In this document: positions 36,860 to 48,696 of the stretch, piece by piece | How the letters are laid out: each line of letters opens with the position of its first letter | Position numbering within the stretch: the first letter of the stretch is position 1 | Assembly: GCF_035222275.1 (NCBI RefSeq) | Contig: NW_026946360.1 | Coordinates: forward strand, 496,001-560,000 | DNA length: 64,000 nucleotides | Direction of reading: 5' to 3' | Origin: Podospora bellae-mahoneyi | Taxonomy: Eukaryota > Ascomycota > Sordariomycetes > Sordariales > Podosporaceae | Notes under the pieces: generated by a model | Told to the model about the DNA's origin: nothing | What the model saw: only the letters and a program-made list of their open reading frames with translations | Databases searched by the model: none | Program-made: the position numbers and the translations under genes

Positions 36860-36907
36860 CTGGGGAAGCTGGGGCGGCAAGTCTGGGGAGCACTGGGGGA
36901 GCCGGGG
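36860..36907 (+). promoter_or_regulatory. Cluster of five CreA/CRE-1-type SYGGRG sites
   Basis: CTGGGG occurs at 36860-36865, 36869-36874, 36883-36888 and 36893-36898, and CCGGGG at 36902-36907. All are on the same strand, 9-14 bp apart. Each fits SYGGRG, the binding consensus of the carbon-catabolite repressor CreA/CRE-1, for which closely spaced sites are usually the functional ones. The cluster lies about 1.8 kb upstream of XLR-1. Binding is inferred, not shown. Confidence 0.45.
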
Positions 36908-37041
36908 AGAAAAGATGGGGTCGGCCAACAAAGCTGTCATGGGTGATGCCGTAATGGAGCTTCGGAGCTTTCAGATTTTCAGAACCAAACTGCGTCGGTT
37001 GGCCATCCATGATCCGGCACCCATGGATCTCTTGCCTCTCG

Positions 37042-37074
37042 ACCACCACCACCACCACCACCATCACCACCACC
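37042..37074. repeat. (CAC)n microsatellite
   Basis: A nearly perfect CAC/ACC trinucleotide run of about 33 bp with one CAT interruption. It lies in the gene-poor region and is not inside a supported gene. Confidence 0.85.
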
Positions 37075-40000
37075 AAATGACAATGTAGCGAGTGACGAGT
37101 AACACCCAAATCTCCCTCTTTCGGAAGAGTTACTCGAGGGGTCTCTTGCTGCAGAGCCGCTGCACGTCCTGCGTGCTTTTGCTGCACATCTACTGCCCCC
37201 CCTGTCGCTCAGGGTTGCCATCGACTTCTCCTCACGCCCTGGACAAGCGGAAGAGCTATCGTACCGCAGACTTGCTCAAACGTCCATCCAGATCCGTCCC
37301 GCCAGACGCCATAGGTCCGCCTGTTATTCCGCGCATGGTAAGTATAAGACGTTAGGTATATGTGCCTGCTGTTAAGCATCTGGGGACGGAGGCAGCAGGA
37401 AAGCGTTTCTTGTGTGTCGGGCGACTCCAGCCACCACAGGGGACGGTCCAGAAAGGGGTCTGATATTGCGTTCGTCCAAGAGAGTAGTGACTCCGGATTT
37501 GGTACATCATAGTGTATGTTGGAGGGCGATCACGGAGATGACGATATGTACACGGTGGCGACCTGAGACCGGCCTGGCAGAGTGCCTGTGTCAGTGACAG
37601 ATATGACAGACATCAGTGACGCTGAGTGGCAGGTAACATGATGTGCTTGATGCACTTTGACGCAGAGGATATCGATTGGACGCCCAGCTTGCCCAGCTGA
37701 GATTGTGGGCTACAGAATGGGTGTCGAGATTCGGGCCTTGTCGATGGAGCACGGCAGATGGCAGATGAAAAGATGGGGGGCTCGTCAAGCCAAGAAAGGA
37801 AAGCATTCGCCAAGCGACGCCCACTTCGATCGGGGCTTGTCACTACGCTTGAATGGTGGAATTTTCTACAGGTAGGGTTGCTCGTTCTCAATTCTTCGAC
37901 AGCCTTGGAAGCGGGCAGCACTTGCCTCTTGCTCAACATTCCAGGTTGATATTCCAAGGAAAAGGAACTCCCACTCAGTTCACCGCCGTGTCCTAGATAC
38001 AGGTTCTCAAGGAAGGAGTAGATCGACTGACTGACTGACTGTAGCCTGGATGGGACATTCTTTCGCATCGCACTCTCTGAGTCTGAGGTGAGCTGCATCT
38101 CCGATTCCCCAACTTGTCGTCGGTTGGGAACATCCGCAAAGCTCCGGCCATTGGAGATGCATAGTAACTTCATTACGCGAAGGCGAAATTTTTTGTTGTT
38201 TCCCATCCCCTCCTTCGTCGATCCCGGTTGCATTGACAACCATGAAAGGCGACTTGTGGTGCCACATGACATTACCTTTCACAAACACCTGATTGTTCAG
38301 TATTTCTTTCTCTCCGCAGATGTTTCCCGAATCGTCTTCCTTCTCGAAATTGCAAAACCGGTTGGCGCCTCTGCTATGACATCCAACTCCAGGCGGCATG
38401 CCAATATCGGAAACCTTATGTCGTCAATTATCGGCCGAGATAGCAGCGAAGGAGGAAGACTAGTTTGTTGAAACAGACCTGATGTCCGGGAACCAATAGT
38501 ACTAGACCGCAATCTAAATGTATGCACGCATCTCAAGACTTCCCCTTGGGACCAAAAACACAATGTCATTTCAACGGTGACTAGCCCCCGGCAGCGGCAT
38601 TCCGGTCTGTCTAAGAAAGTCTAGCGCGGAGTAGGAATACGAGTACATAGGCGAGATCATAACAAAATATTGTTGTAAGAGTTATCCCGGCTTACTGACG
38701 ACAAAAACCACATAGACAGCGATGAACAACTTTCTTGCTACGCCCCTTCTTCGGTCCCGACAATATGACTGCCGTCAAACACCAACAGTCCCCTACTCTG
38801 CTTGCACATCCAACACCTGGCTACCACTGCCGCTCTTCACCACCGAGAAGTGCAGTATGGACCATGACACCTTACCACCTTGGTGTCGCTGTGCAGCCTT
38901 GCCTCAGTCGGTACCTGGATCGCCAGATTGCCAACATGGTCAAGATCAGACTCTGGCTGCGGTACTGATTGGGGACATCCGCGCCGCCTCAAAGCTCCCA
39001 GGATCTCGTTGTGTCTCCTGTGTGTTCAGCTGCATACACTCGGATTATAGCTGGCCTGGGGGTGACTGGTACCGGCGGAGCACACGGCGCGCGGAACACT
39101 CCTCCGCAAGTGCCGCTCCTTGATTGTTGCACAAACCTTGGTCGAGACCGGCGCCACATGTCACCCACACACACACCAGACCTCACGCTAGAACAAGCAG
39201 AGTCTGTGTGCAATCCAGTTCTCACCGAGCGGTGAGATGACGGAGGCGCATTGTCAATGCTCTCGGGTGCCAACCTACAACTCATCACCGAGGGAGGCCG
39301 GCCATCTTACTATTTGATCGATGACGCCGGGAGACCACCAACAACAGACAAGTCGGGCAGGAGCCGGACGCCGTGTGCGCCACCAAATCGGTTTTCTTCT
39401 TTCAACGGGAACCGGGATCGTCACCATCCTAGCGTAGCGCATCCTTCAACGGCCGGCGGACCGAAACTCCACATGCACGCAAGATCGTGCCCACACCGTT
39501 GAGATGTTTACATACCCCTGATTGGCCAGCAAACCAAACGACCTCTTGATCCAAGTCTGGTTCCGAGCGGCCGTCAACCAATGATGCTTCTCCAAAAGGC
39601 CCACTGCAGGAGCGTGCCCCGAAACCCCGTCCACATCGACGACAAGAACGTCGACAAAAGTTTCTTACCATCAGAGGTGATCACTTTCTTCTGCCGACTG
39701 CAGACCAGCGACAAATATTCACTCCTCAAGTGGACATAGAAAGAAGAGGCATGTACAACCTGAAAGGCTGTGTCGCGGTCGGAACCACAGTCGAAGCATG
39801 TACTTGCAGGGGAACTCGATTCGGATACGTTCGACTTGCAGGTGGTACCTACTCTGTTCTGGGGAAGCTCCCTTTCTTCCGTGGCTCCCACGTGGCGTGC
39901 GCGAGCCACAGGAGTTAGTCCGCTGTATGCCAGCCTTCCAGACTGTTTCAATCCAAGTTCTCAAACGACAACTTACTGCACAAACAAAAAAGCCCGCTTC

Positions 40001-43000
40001 CGCAGGCTCAGCCATCAAACACAACTGTTCCTCCAGCAGGACGTGAATTAACACTCCTAATATGGAATTTCAAAGCGAGCCTCAACCACGCGGATGACGC
40101 TTAGTCTTCGTCGGGCTTTGGGAATTGGGCTTGAGCGAGAGTGTCTGACAAGTACTCTTCCTTGCTCTCCTGCTCCGTCTCGCAGCAATCCTTCAGGCTC
40201 CTAGCTGCGAACACACAAGCCCACAAACTATGGATGGGTAGTCAATGTGGTGTTCTCCTCGCTACACCCATCAACCCTGTTGGGGTGTCATCGGCAGCTG
40301 CCGATCAAAGTCTCCGCTGTACCCCGCTACCCAGCTCCCGCGAGGACCATACAACAATACAACCTCGACAGACAGAGCTGCCCAGGTCAGACAGCTGCCG
40401 GAGCCCCCCTGCCACATGGAAAGAATCCAACATCTTAGATTGTCTCGCCTCTCCTACGCTGTTTTGGGGACAGGCTGCAGTCGGTATCTACCCGTAAAGG
40501 TGCGTTCTGTTGATCGGTTCTGGGGTAACCATATATTACATGTTGGCACACCCCGCTGCACTTTACGGAACAGGGACCGTCTTTCCATCTGGCCACAACA
40601 CATGTGTGTGAACCCTGTCCTCCTGAAGCGACAATCTTTGAGTCGGAAGACCGGACTTCATTAATAGGTTCTACTCACCTTCCTTTCGTGGCCATCAAGC
40701 TGTTCTCCGCAGACCGAACCTATCCTGTGCCAAGACAGCGGCATTGTTTCCGGCAAGATCATGGGATCTGGATATCACTAGGTTACGTGTCGTCCGTGGT
40801 CGGCATCAGTCTTCATCTGAAGAGTGGTTGAAGCGCTTCCGAGATCTAGCTGACCACCACCTAGCTTCATGGGCTTCAGTCTTGCAGATCAACAAAGGTA
40901 AAATAAAGGGGCCGGCTTTCCAGAAAAGCTTCCAGTTCCCGGGGCCGTCTAATCCCCAGCGGACAAGACGGCCTCAGGACGGCAGCGGCGATCAGTCAGC
41001 GGCACGCTGTCCCGCACTTTTGCGTACCTGAGCTGCAGGTGTCAAGCAGGTACGTAGGCGATGAACCTGGTCGACAGGCGGTTCCTCAGTGCGACCATAT
41101 CTTTGACGCCGGGAACGGCTGCCATCGTGGCTATCTATCTCCAACGCCGGAGGAGTTTGTTATGACCAGGTGGTAGAATGCCATACTCTACCAACAAACT
41201 GCCAATTTCGTTGCATGGTGTTCGCGGATTCTAACCCGCGGTGATCACGTCGGGAAAATGGATGAGACATGCATGCAGTTTAACACCACGTGCGGTGTGC
41301 CGATGAACGAGTGGCTGGATATGGTGACAGCTACCACTTCCCCCAGCTACTGTTACGACAAACACACCTCGAGGTCTGGTGGCGGAAGGCGCTTGACAGA
41401 GCCGAACGTGGGTTAGTTAGGCGCCGCATTCTCTACAGCAGACGCTCCATCGTCTTTATCGTCGGAAGAGCAGAGCGGTCTGATATTGGATTTAATCTAC
41501 GGCGTAATTTGCAAGGTCGCCGCGGCGACATCAACAGACCTTGATCACTGTATGCAGAGTCGCCATTTCAGAGGCCAGACCGTGGTTCTTGGTGACCGAT
41601 GTCTCGCATTGTGTTCCACGGTCAGGGACCACGCTTCAACAATGTCAATAGCCCGTTGAGAAAAGCTCCGAAGAGAAGCATTAGTACTAGTTTGACATGC
41701 ACTAGAACACCGGCAGATCTCAAGCGTGACAGCGGGGGGCTATCGCAATCAAGAGATGCCCTGACAATACCCCTGGAGATGACAGTCATGGCACCGTGAT
41801 CAATACCTACGGTTCTCCCGTACGGCTTGAGGGGGCTTTGCCGGAAGCTGGTCTCAGTTGTAAATGAATCAGATTGTACGCAGGGGACCGGAAGTACCTA
41901 TCTTCGATGGTTCAGCAGAGGTTAAGAGCCAAACTAATCCAAACCCAACGGTCAAACAAGGTGAAGATCAAGGTCAAGGCGAACAGGCTGTCGAAAACGG
42001 TAATACTTTGCTCCGGGCGTAAAGTCCCGTTACCTCGTGCTGTAGTGGTAGTCAGCGAGACGCCACAGCTCGATACGGAAGGGTGCTCCGCCTAAAGTCC
42101 CATCCTACCGGCCTCGTACGGCACTTGTACGATCTTCAAAGCTTAAGCCCAGGAGGGGTTTTGCGGGGAAAGAGAGTTGGGTGGTATTCCGAGAGCGTTC
42201 CTTTAAAGCACCATCCTGGGGATCGCAGTACCCTGGACGGCCAGAGAACATGTGTTGGCCACCACTGTGGTTCCGAGGCTGTGATCACCAACCCAGTCCA
42301 GATAGCTCGAGGGATTGTCGCTGGCAAGAGTGAGGGGAAGCAGCACATGATCTTGATGATGGCCCACCTCATCCTGGGGTTCTGTCTACAAGACACATCA
42401 CGAGATATTCTCCGAGCAGATCTGTCGTCCCATTTGGATCAGAAGCAGCACAGCACCCTGGCGATTACACATACACGCAGAGGCATGTCCTGATCACCTA
42501 GACATTGCCGCTGCCTGGGAGGAATTGATAAGGTATCCACCTAGATGCATGTTTCGGATGTCGTGGGAGAGGGCTTGCTCCGTTCTCCATCAAGTAAAGT
42601 TCCATGGCAGCTTGGTTTGCAAAGCAACGCAACGACAGCTACTGCCTCTTAGCACTGCAACAAGACGTCGAGCACAATGCCCGCCATGCCTCTTGTATCG
42701 ACGGTCGGAGGGCCGGTGAAGCAACGTTGGAACTGCACAACGAAAAGTCCAAGAGAGCGGCAGAAGTTGACTGGACTGACACAGTCTGTGTTTCGAGTTC
42801 GCCTGTGCTCTGCAGATATCTGCCGTCTGCCGGTGCCCACGAAACAATGAGAAGACGACAGCCAGCAGTTCAAGAGCGGGAAGCAAGGGTCACCCCGCAA
42901 TGATTCGAATGGGTGGGAATAACGTAATCCACAAAACAGCAAGTTGATCAAACATCCACCGTTCATCTCTCTCTTCGAAGGGGACCACCGTTCATACCGA

Positions 43001-46000
43001 ACCCAAACCCATCGTCTGAACTTTTGCTACGTATACTGCTGGTAGCTCCGCATGAATGAACATCAGCCAGAATAGCTCCGTCGTTTCAAAGAGCCACAGT
43101 TCTTGGCTGGCATTCGCCACGTAGCTTTTCGACTTCCGACCACCTACCATCTAGGTACTCGACGCATTATAGACTCATTTTGAATTGAACCCTTTGGATG
43201 GCATATCGATAGGTAAGGTGGATCTGACATCCTTCTTTCCAGAAGATTACCATTTTGGACATTTTGTTGTTAGATCACGTTGCATCTAGGTAGATACTTT
43301 GTAATCGACAATCATCATCGTTGTCGTTGTTGCATTTTGGGAGTTGACCGCATCGCCCTCCTGCCCGCTATGACATCCCCAAGCCGTCTTTGCAGATTTC
43401 CAGCAGCATGCAGATACACGGTCTCATTATTTTCATCCCTCGGTGCCTCGGTGCCTCGGTATAGGTTCATTGCGGCTTGCCGTCCCCCCCCTGACTTATC
43501 TTTGCATGCTTCCCTCACCTGAGGTCTCAGTTCTGGTCCGCCCCTCCCCCTTTTTTTTTGGCTTCATCGTTGGAAAACAGCGGAAGTTATCTCGTTCAGT
43601 TGGTTGGTAATAATCCTCCCAGGCTCGTGAAATGGTCGGTTGTGATATCCGGTTTGGGACAGACGGCTGGTAAATATCATGAGGCTCTCCTTTTTTTTTA
43701 TCTCGGGTGTGGCTGGTGGGTGGGTGAGGGAGAGTTGTAGGAGAGAAGCGGCTCAAAAGCAGACAGAGGGACGCGGCAACTCAACGGCAGACTTCCCCCA
43801 GACCAGATCCGTGTTTTGGAATGGGAGATGCCGATCCAATCGCTGGTCGGTGTTGCTCTGCTGCTGCGCATATCTATCCCGTGATCTTGGGAAGGCAAAG
43901 CAGTTTGTTCTGCGGCAGGGACTGGGGCTCGAGGGGAAGGGGGGGGGATGCAAGAGCGGACATTCGGTTCAATGCTTTCTTTCTTTGCTCTCTTGCCACC
44001 GCTGGGTTGGTTGGTTACCTCTACGGCGAAGTCCGTTCACACAGTTCGAGAAGGCAGCTTCAAGATGAACTGGCCCGTCCTTGCCAAACAATAACGGTAT
44101 TGTTTATTACCCCTTTTTCTGTCGTTAGGTTACCATCTGATGTTCATCTCAACCTGAGGAGACGATCAAGGATCTGGGTCACTGCCGTTGGGACGGGCAC
44201 TGTTGCTCATCGGAGTAGGCCGGTGAGGTTGAGGGAGGGTATGATGATCTTCCTTCTCGCCTTTGCAGTGTGCCCAAGCCCGCGCAGCAATTACTCTTTC
44301 ATGACGGCAATGAAGTTGCGTCGGGGTCTTGATCTGGAAGACACTGTGACGGCGGGAAATGACTGCATACCAAGTGGTAGATGGCACAGACGTCTTGATG
44401 GCGTACACACATGCCCTTTTCCTTTGGTGACAGATGGGACTCCAGTAGAGCAGAGGAAGGCGAGGTCAGAACTAGGTCTATCCTTGCTTGCCACGCAGCA
44501 TAGAAAGCGGGAAATCATCCCGTTGCTGCAGCATCTGGTGTAAGGTGAAGGACGGATGTTGCTTGATGAGGATATCCGATTCATGCGAGCTCTTCTTCCC
44601 GTCGGGATGGAAGGTCTTCTCGAAAGAAGAGATCTAGAGCGGATCGGATATCGGATTGTGTGTTCGAGATGTTCCAGATGCAGTAGAAGGAATTGGGATG
44701 TGAGATGAGAGGGAGACAGGGACAGGCTTTGATGTGGTGATCTGATGGGGGATGAGGTGATGGGTGGTAGTGGTCAAGAAGATGAGATGAAGAGATGGGA
44801 TGGTGAGGTGGTTTGGGAAAGGATCTGGGGGTTTCGGGAAGGGATCAGCGTAGGTTCACACACCTGTGTCTCTCTGTCTGTGTGCTGCTCTGGGCTCGTC
44901 CTTCTTGGACAAGTCCTAAGTCAGCTGACCTCACTGTCATCTCTCACACTGGCCGCAGTTTGAGGTTACGGGAGGAGTTTGTTTCTGGTGTTTTAGCCTC
45001 GGTCAACTCTCAGACGCCGGCTCAAGTTGAACTTTTCGTGAGGCTTTTGTTGTTGTGGCGTCTTTCTTATCGGCTATCAAGATGTCACCTCAGCCTCGTT
45101 GTCGTTGTTGTCACAAAAAGAACCAGCATCACCGCTATGGTGAGCCGTCAAGTTTGAGATAAAGTAGAGGTTATGAGAAAGCAAAATTTGGCTAAACGGC
45201 GCCCGGTGTGTTGTGGCTAGAAAGAAGACACTGCGGCTGTGTATGGTGTTGATTGAGGGTGGTCAGCTTCATGACGGGACTCGAGGACCTCGGGAAGAAA
45301 CAAGGCAAAAGAAGGCGGCAGGGAGCCAGGAAAGGGGAAGGCAGAGAGATATAAAGAAAACAGACTGTCACCTTGCTTTTATGTTCCAATTTCTTATGGC
45401 TATAGAGGGTGATGATGACCGTTGTTTTCGACTCAAGGAAGGAAGAAGGGATCAGAAAGGGGTGAAGGGATCGGCATCAACAGATGGCAATAGCAAAATA
45501 ACGACCTCGAAGCCAATATCCAAGGCAAAAGACGAGAAACCTCGAATATGGCCGCGACCCGTACCTAGGGGACGGCGTGAAAGACTTCGGCAGCCAGCGG
45601 GGAGGATGGGTACTCGACCAAAAGGCTTCTCAATGACAAGACAGTCCCCGAGAGACAGATTGAAAGACGCATAACGGATACGTCACATAAGATAAACACA
45701 TAGACGGAGGTCTTCCTGTTCAGAAACCAAACGGGATGAGTCGTTTACGACGAACAATTAGGAGACTCGGGCAAGGAACAGGTGACAGGACCATGGCTTC
45801 CCAGAAACCTTGGTATCGCGAAGCCAGCATATAGCCAACGCAACCACGGTCCTCACAGCCCGGTCATCGAGGGTTTTGGGCAACAAGCAGTCACTACAGA
45901 AGCGAGGCGCAGGAGCTTGGGCTTAATGTATTAGGTCGACAGCCACAATCTTCAGCCAGCCCTAGTACCCTCATCCCAACACCCTTGCGGTCAACTGGTA

Positions 46001-46419
46001 AGGGGATTGGAGCCGCTCACGCCCACCGCTTCCCCCCCCGGCTCACCGTGAGCACCTGTTCGATCTGAAGTAAAAGCCTTGGGTTTTGGTAGTCAATCAC
46101 CTCCCCTACTCATGAGGGAGCTGACCGGGGAGCTTTTGCGACTTTCTTCTTACTGTTAATCAATCTTATTTTGGTCTTAGTTCTTGCCAAAGGTTTATGC
46201 AACGAGCAAAAGAGGGTGGGACATCAATCACTCTCCCCTAGCAAATACATAACCCAAAGATTATCTTAGGGGATGCTAACACCTAACCAACCAACGGGCC
46301 TAAACAGAGCCGCAAACACCTGCAAAACAACAACAATAACAACAACAACATCCAATCTCCAATCTCCAAATTACTTACACCAACAAGCAGGAAAAAAAAA
46401 TAAAAACGAAACACGAAAA

Positions 46420-46538
46420 ACATACAACACCAGGGATTCCCCAGTGGTCACCCACCTGAGTACTGGTCTGGCGGTCAATTGCTTAACTAGGGGAGAGCGG
46501 ACGGGATCCCGTGTATTCAACTGCCTATGGTCGTATGT
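46420..46538 (-). rRNA. 5S ribosomal RNA, dispersed copy
   Basis: On the minus strand the 119-nt sequence opens ACATACGACCATAGG and ends GGTGTTGTATGT. The two ends pair to form helix I. It contains GATCCCGTCCGCTC in the loop-B region, the internal control region AGTTAAGCAATTGACCG and the C-box GTGGGTGACCACTGGGG. The run TTTTT follows at once (plus-strand A run 46416-46420). The central helix differs from the common Neurospora form I remember, but the paired frame is intact. Single dispersed 5S genes, rather than copies inside the rDNA repeat, are known in Neurospora and other filamentous ascomycetes. Confidence 0.93.
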
Positions 46539-47095
46539 GCTTACGTCCAGCATATGGTGAGCTTAAGAAGCAACATGTTTCTCTGTTCCCAGCTTCGGTT
46601 GGTGAGAAGGGAGAGGGAAGTCTCAGGGTCTCGACAAGATGGCGCTGATTCTTAGGGAGACCTGGGGAAAACCCTTATTTATGTTCAGGTTATTTCTACC
46701 AAGGAAACCGCTCCTTCTAATCCACCGCCGGGGATGAATCGCAGCATCCTTCGAACCATATCCACGGGGATCATTCATTTTTCGAGACTGTGCTCGTCAA
46801 CAGCCTACTATACCAATCCTACTTTAAGCATTCTGGAAGGATATAATCAGCTGTGGTACGATTTGCAAGGTTATGGGTGTCACGGCCATCCCAGCTTCTT
46901 GGATCCCTGTGTCAAGCTCTCAACTTCCTAGAAACCGTTCGGAATACCGCATCTTGACGCCTCCATTCTTGCCATGATCTTAGTTGATGCATTACACAAT
47001 CAAACTGGCAATGGTTCAAGCAGCTATTTGACAATCCAACGTCTAGTTCCATCGTCGCTCTACATTGAAAACAACTCCTTCCTATCCAATCTCCA
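46539..47095. other. Spacer between 5S rRNA and histidinol-phosphatase
   Basis: This 0.55-kb stretch holds the 5' flank of the 5S gene and the 3' region of the histidine gene. No gene was recognised. Confidence 0.5.
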
Positions 47096-48034
47096 TCATG
47101 GGAGCGATAAACTCGCCCTGAAGTCATCAATCGCCACGCTCTTCTCTCTCAGCCCGCTCTTCTTTCCGTCTACAGTCCCTGGGTGTGTCTCTCTTTCCAA
47201 TGTCCAAACCTCCCGTACTCCCAAGCTTTCGAGATAGTCCAACCCTCTCACATAATTCGTCGCCACCTGCCCAATCCCGTGGCTATCGTCAGAGAACGTA
47301 AACCTGCCTCCCATCTTGATCCACTCCTCAGCAATCTCCCTCTTGGGGTACCCCTCGGCCATCCCTTTCCTCAACCCAGAAGTGTTCATCTCCAGCCACC
47401 CCCCGAACTCCTTTACCTTTTCCAGATTCCTGATTACCTTCCCCCAAACCTTTTGATTCGACTTCAACTCCCTCCCGGGATCCTCACTCATCAACCTAAT
47501 CAAGTCGAAGTGCCCTACCACCTTGGGCTTCAGCGCGCTCAACATCTCCAACTGCTCGTCAAAATACTTCTCATACAGCCCCTCCTCGGTGCCACCGCAA
47601 GCCTCAACAGCTGTCCGGTAAAGCGCCTTGTCATAGTCAATCGGAATCCCAGCCGTGTGGTGCAGACTCCCAATGAAGTAATCCACCCTCGCGTCCTTGG
47701 CCAGCTCCCCTATCAGCGACCCGTACTCCTCCCCTCTGATCCACTCCCCTTCGAACCCGATGAGGATGTGGATCTTGTCTGCGTACTTCTGCTGGAGCGC
47801 GGCCGCGGTAGAGAGGTACTCCTCGTGCCGGGGGAAAAGGGAGTCGAGGGTGGCCTGCGGGGTGGGGAGGAGCTCCTCGGGGTAGAGGTCCGAGACGGAG
47901 GTGCGGGGCATGTGCTCGGTCAGGCCGAGGGTTTGGTACCCGAGGGAGATGGCGTGGAGGATGATGGACTCGAGCGAGTCGACGGCGTGGCCGGGGCAGA
48001 ATTGGCCCGAGTGGGAATGCATTGTGAAGGCCAT
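47096..48034 (-). CDS. Histidinol-phosphatase, PHP family
   Basis: A single intronless frame of 312 residues starts MAFTMHSHSGQFCPGHAVD. Metal-binding motifs of the PHP phosphoesterase fold are visible in order: HSHSGQFCPGHA, LGLTEHMPR, GFEGEWI, FIGSLHH, GHFDLIRL and FSDDSHG. The length matches fungal His2 enzymes. It hydrolyses L-histidinol phosphate to histidinol, the second-to-last step class of histidine biosynthesis, in the cytosol. The upstream region has a perfect TGAGTCA, fitting cross-pathway (general amino acid) control. A long open frame on the opposite strand is only a shadow of this GC-rich gene. Confidence 0.95.
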   Translation of the reverse strand: MAFTMHSHSGQFCPGHAVDSLESIILHAISLGYQTLGLTEHMPRTSVSDLYPEELLPTPQATLDSLFPRHEEYLSTAAALQQKYADKIHILIGFEGEWIRGEEYGSLIGELAKDARVDYFIGSLHHTAGIPIDYDKALYRTAVEACGGTEEGLYEKYFDEQLEMLSALKPKVVGHFDLIRLMSEDPGRELKSNQKVWGKVIRNLEKVKEFGGWLEMNTSGLRKGMAEGYPKREIAEEWIKMGGRFTFSDDSHGIGQVATNYVRGLDYLESLGVREVWTLERETHPGTVDGKKSGLREKSVAIDDFRASLSLP

Positions 48035-48199
48035 TGTCTTGGTGGTTTGTAGGTTGATGAAGCAGATTCCTCAGAACAATGTGGTGAAAAGATGCTCAAA
48101 CTTTGTTGTTTGAACAGAACGACACATAAAAATTAGATTTACCTCGCCTCGGCCCGTTGGGGTTGGCGATAGCACAAAGTGAGAGTTCAACGGTGATGA

Positions 48200-48206
48200 T
48201 GAGTCA
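48200..48206. promoter_or_regulatory. Cpc1/Gcn4-type site TGAGTCA upstream of histidinol-phosphatase
   Basis: The sequence is a perfect match to the TGASTCA element bound by Cpc1 (Gcn4), 166 bp upstream of the start codon of the histidine-pathway gene. The position and the biosynthetic function agree with cross-pathway control. Confidence 0.6.
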
Positions 48207-48601
48207 AGAAAAGAAAAATGCCCCGCCCTGCCTTCAAGGAGTGATAGAGCAACAAGACAAGGCCAAGCAGGCCATTCAGGCCGTTGCAACACACCACGAG
48301 GCCATTCATACCCTCACTAAACTCAATTCATCTTTTCCAATGGCCCTCAAACTTGCCATCACAGCCCCGCTTATCAACAATCTTGTCTGAATCACAGTTC
48401 TTTGAAGCTTGAAGCTCCGACTGATGCTGATGCGACTCCACAGTCCACTGGGAGCAGTTGTTGCGCTGTCATTGTCCAATGGGGAGCAAGGCATTACCTC
48501 TGAAGGGGCATTGGGGAAAAACGGGTTGGGGAAGGTAATATGCATGTATCTGAAGCCAACCCAGAGGCAAAAATATACTATTTAGTGTTTATTGAAAGTG
48601 G

Positions 48602-48606
48602 AAAAA
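48602..48606 (-). terminator. RNA polymerase III terminator of tRNA-Arg(CCT)
   Basis: Five T residues on the minus strand lie immediately downstream of the tRNA. Confidence 0.8.
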
Positions 48607-48611
48607 GTGAT

Positions 48612-48696
48612 CGACCATCATGGGACTCGAACCCACAACCTTAGCCTTGAATCTCCTTGTTAGGAGGGCTACGCGCTACCATTGCGCTAGACGGCC
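48612..48696 (-). tRNA. tRNA-Arg(CCT) with a 13-nt intron
   Basis: On the minus strand the acceptor GGCCGTC pairs with GATGGTC. The D-arm is GCGC/GCGC, and the anticodon stem TAGCC/GGCTA encloses CTCCTAA with anticodon CCT. The T-arm is GTGGG-TTCGAGT-CCCAT. A 13-nt intron follows position 37. A TTTTT terminator lies five bases past the end (plus-strand A run 48602-48606). It reads AGG codons. Confidence 0.93.

Larger units (their letters stand above)
35060..46419. other. 11.4-kb gene-poor region upstream of XLR-1
   Basis: No gene, tRNA, transposon or repeat family was recognised between the XLR-1 start and the 5S rRNA gene. Open frames are many because the DNA is GC-rich, but they overlap on both strands and lack domains. 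The longest are 337 codons at 35404-36417 and 240 codons at 43821-44543, both on the plus strand. The first 2 kb are probably XLR-1 promoter and leader. The rest could hold noncoding transcripts or decayed sequence too old to identify. Confidence 0.45.
48035..48611. promoter_or_regulatory. Promoter region of histidinol-phosphatase
   Basis: This 0.58-kb region between the histidinol-phosphatase start and tRNA-Arg(CCT) contains the TGAGTCA element at 48200-48206 and no supported open frame. Confidence 0.5.

Noticed and set aside
41210-41260. TGTTCGCGGATTCTAACCCGCGG, resembling a tRNA T-arm
   Set aside because: No acceptor stem, D-arm or anticodon arm could be placed around it.
43821-44543. 240-codon plus-strand frame in the gene-poor region
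   Set aside because: It has no domain, no splice support and heavily overlapping frames on both strands; judged chance in GC-rich DNA.
35060-46419. Gene-poor block considered as RIP-mutated transposon remains
   Set aside because: It is not AT-rich, shows no terminal repeats or transposon protein motifs, and lacks the TpA-rich look of RIP.
47183-48052. 289-codon frame on the plus strand opposite histidinol-phosphatase
   Set aside because: It mirrors a strongly supported PHP enzyme, starts without ATG, and its Pro/Leu/Arg composition is a by-product of GC-rich codons on the other strand.
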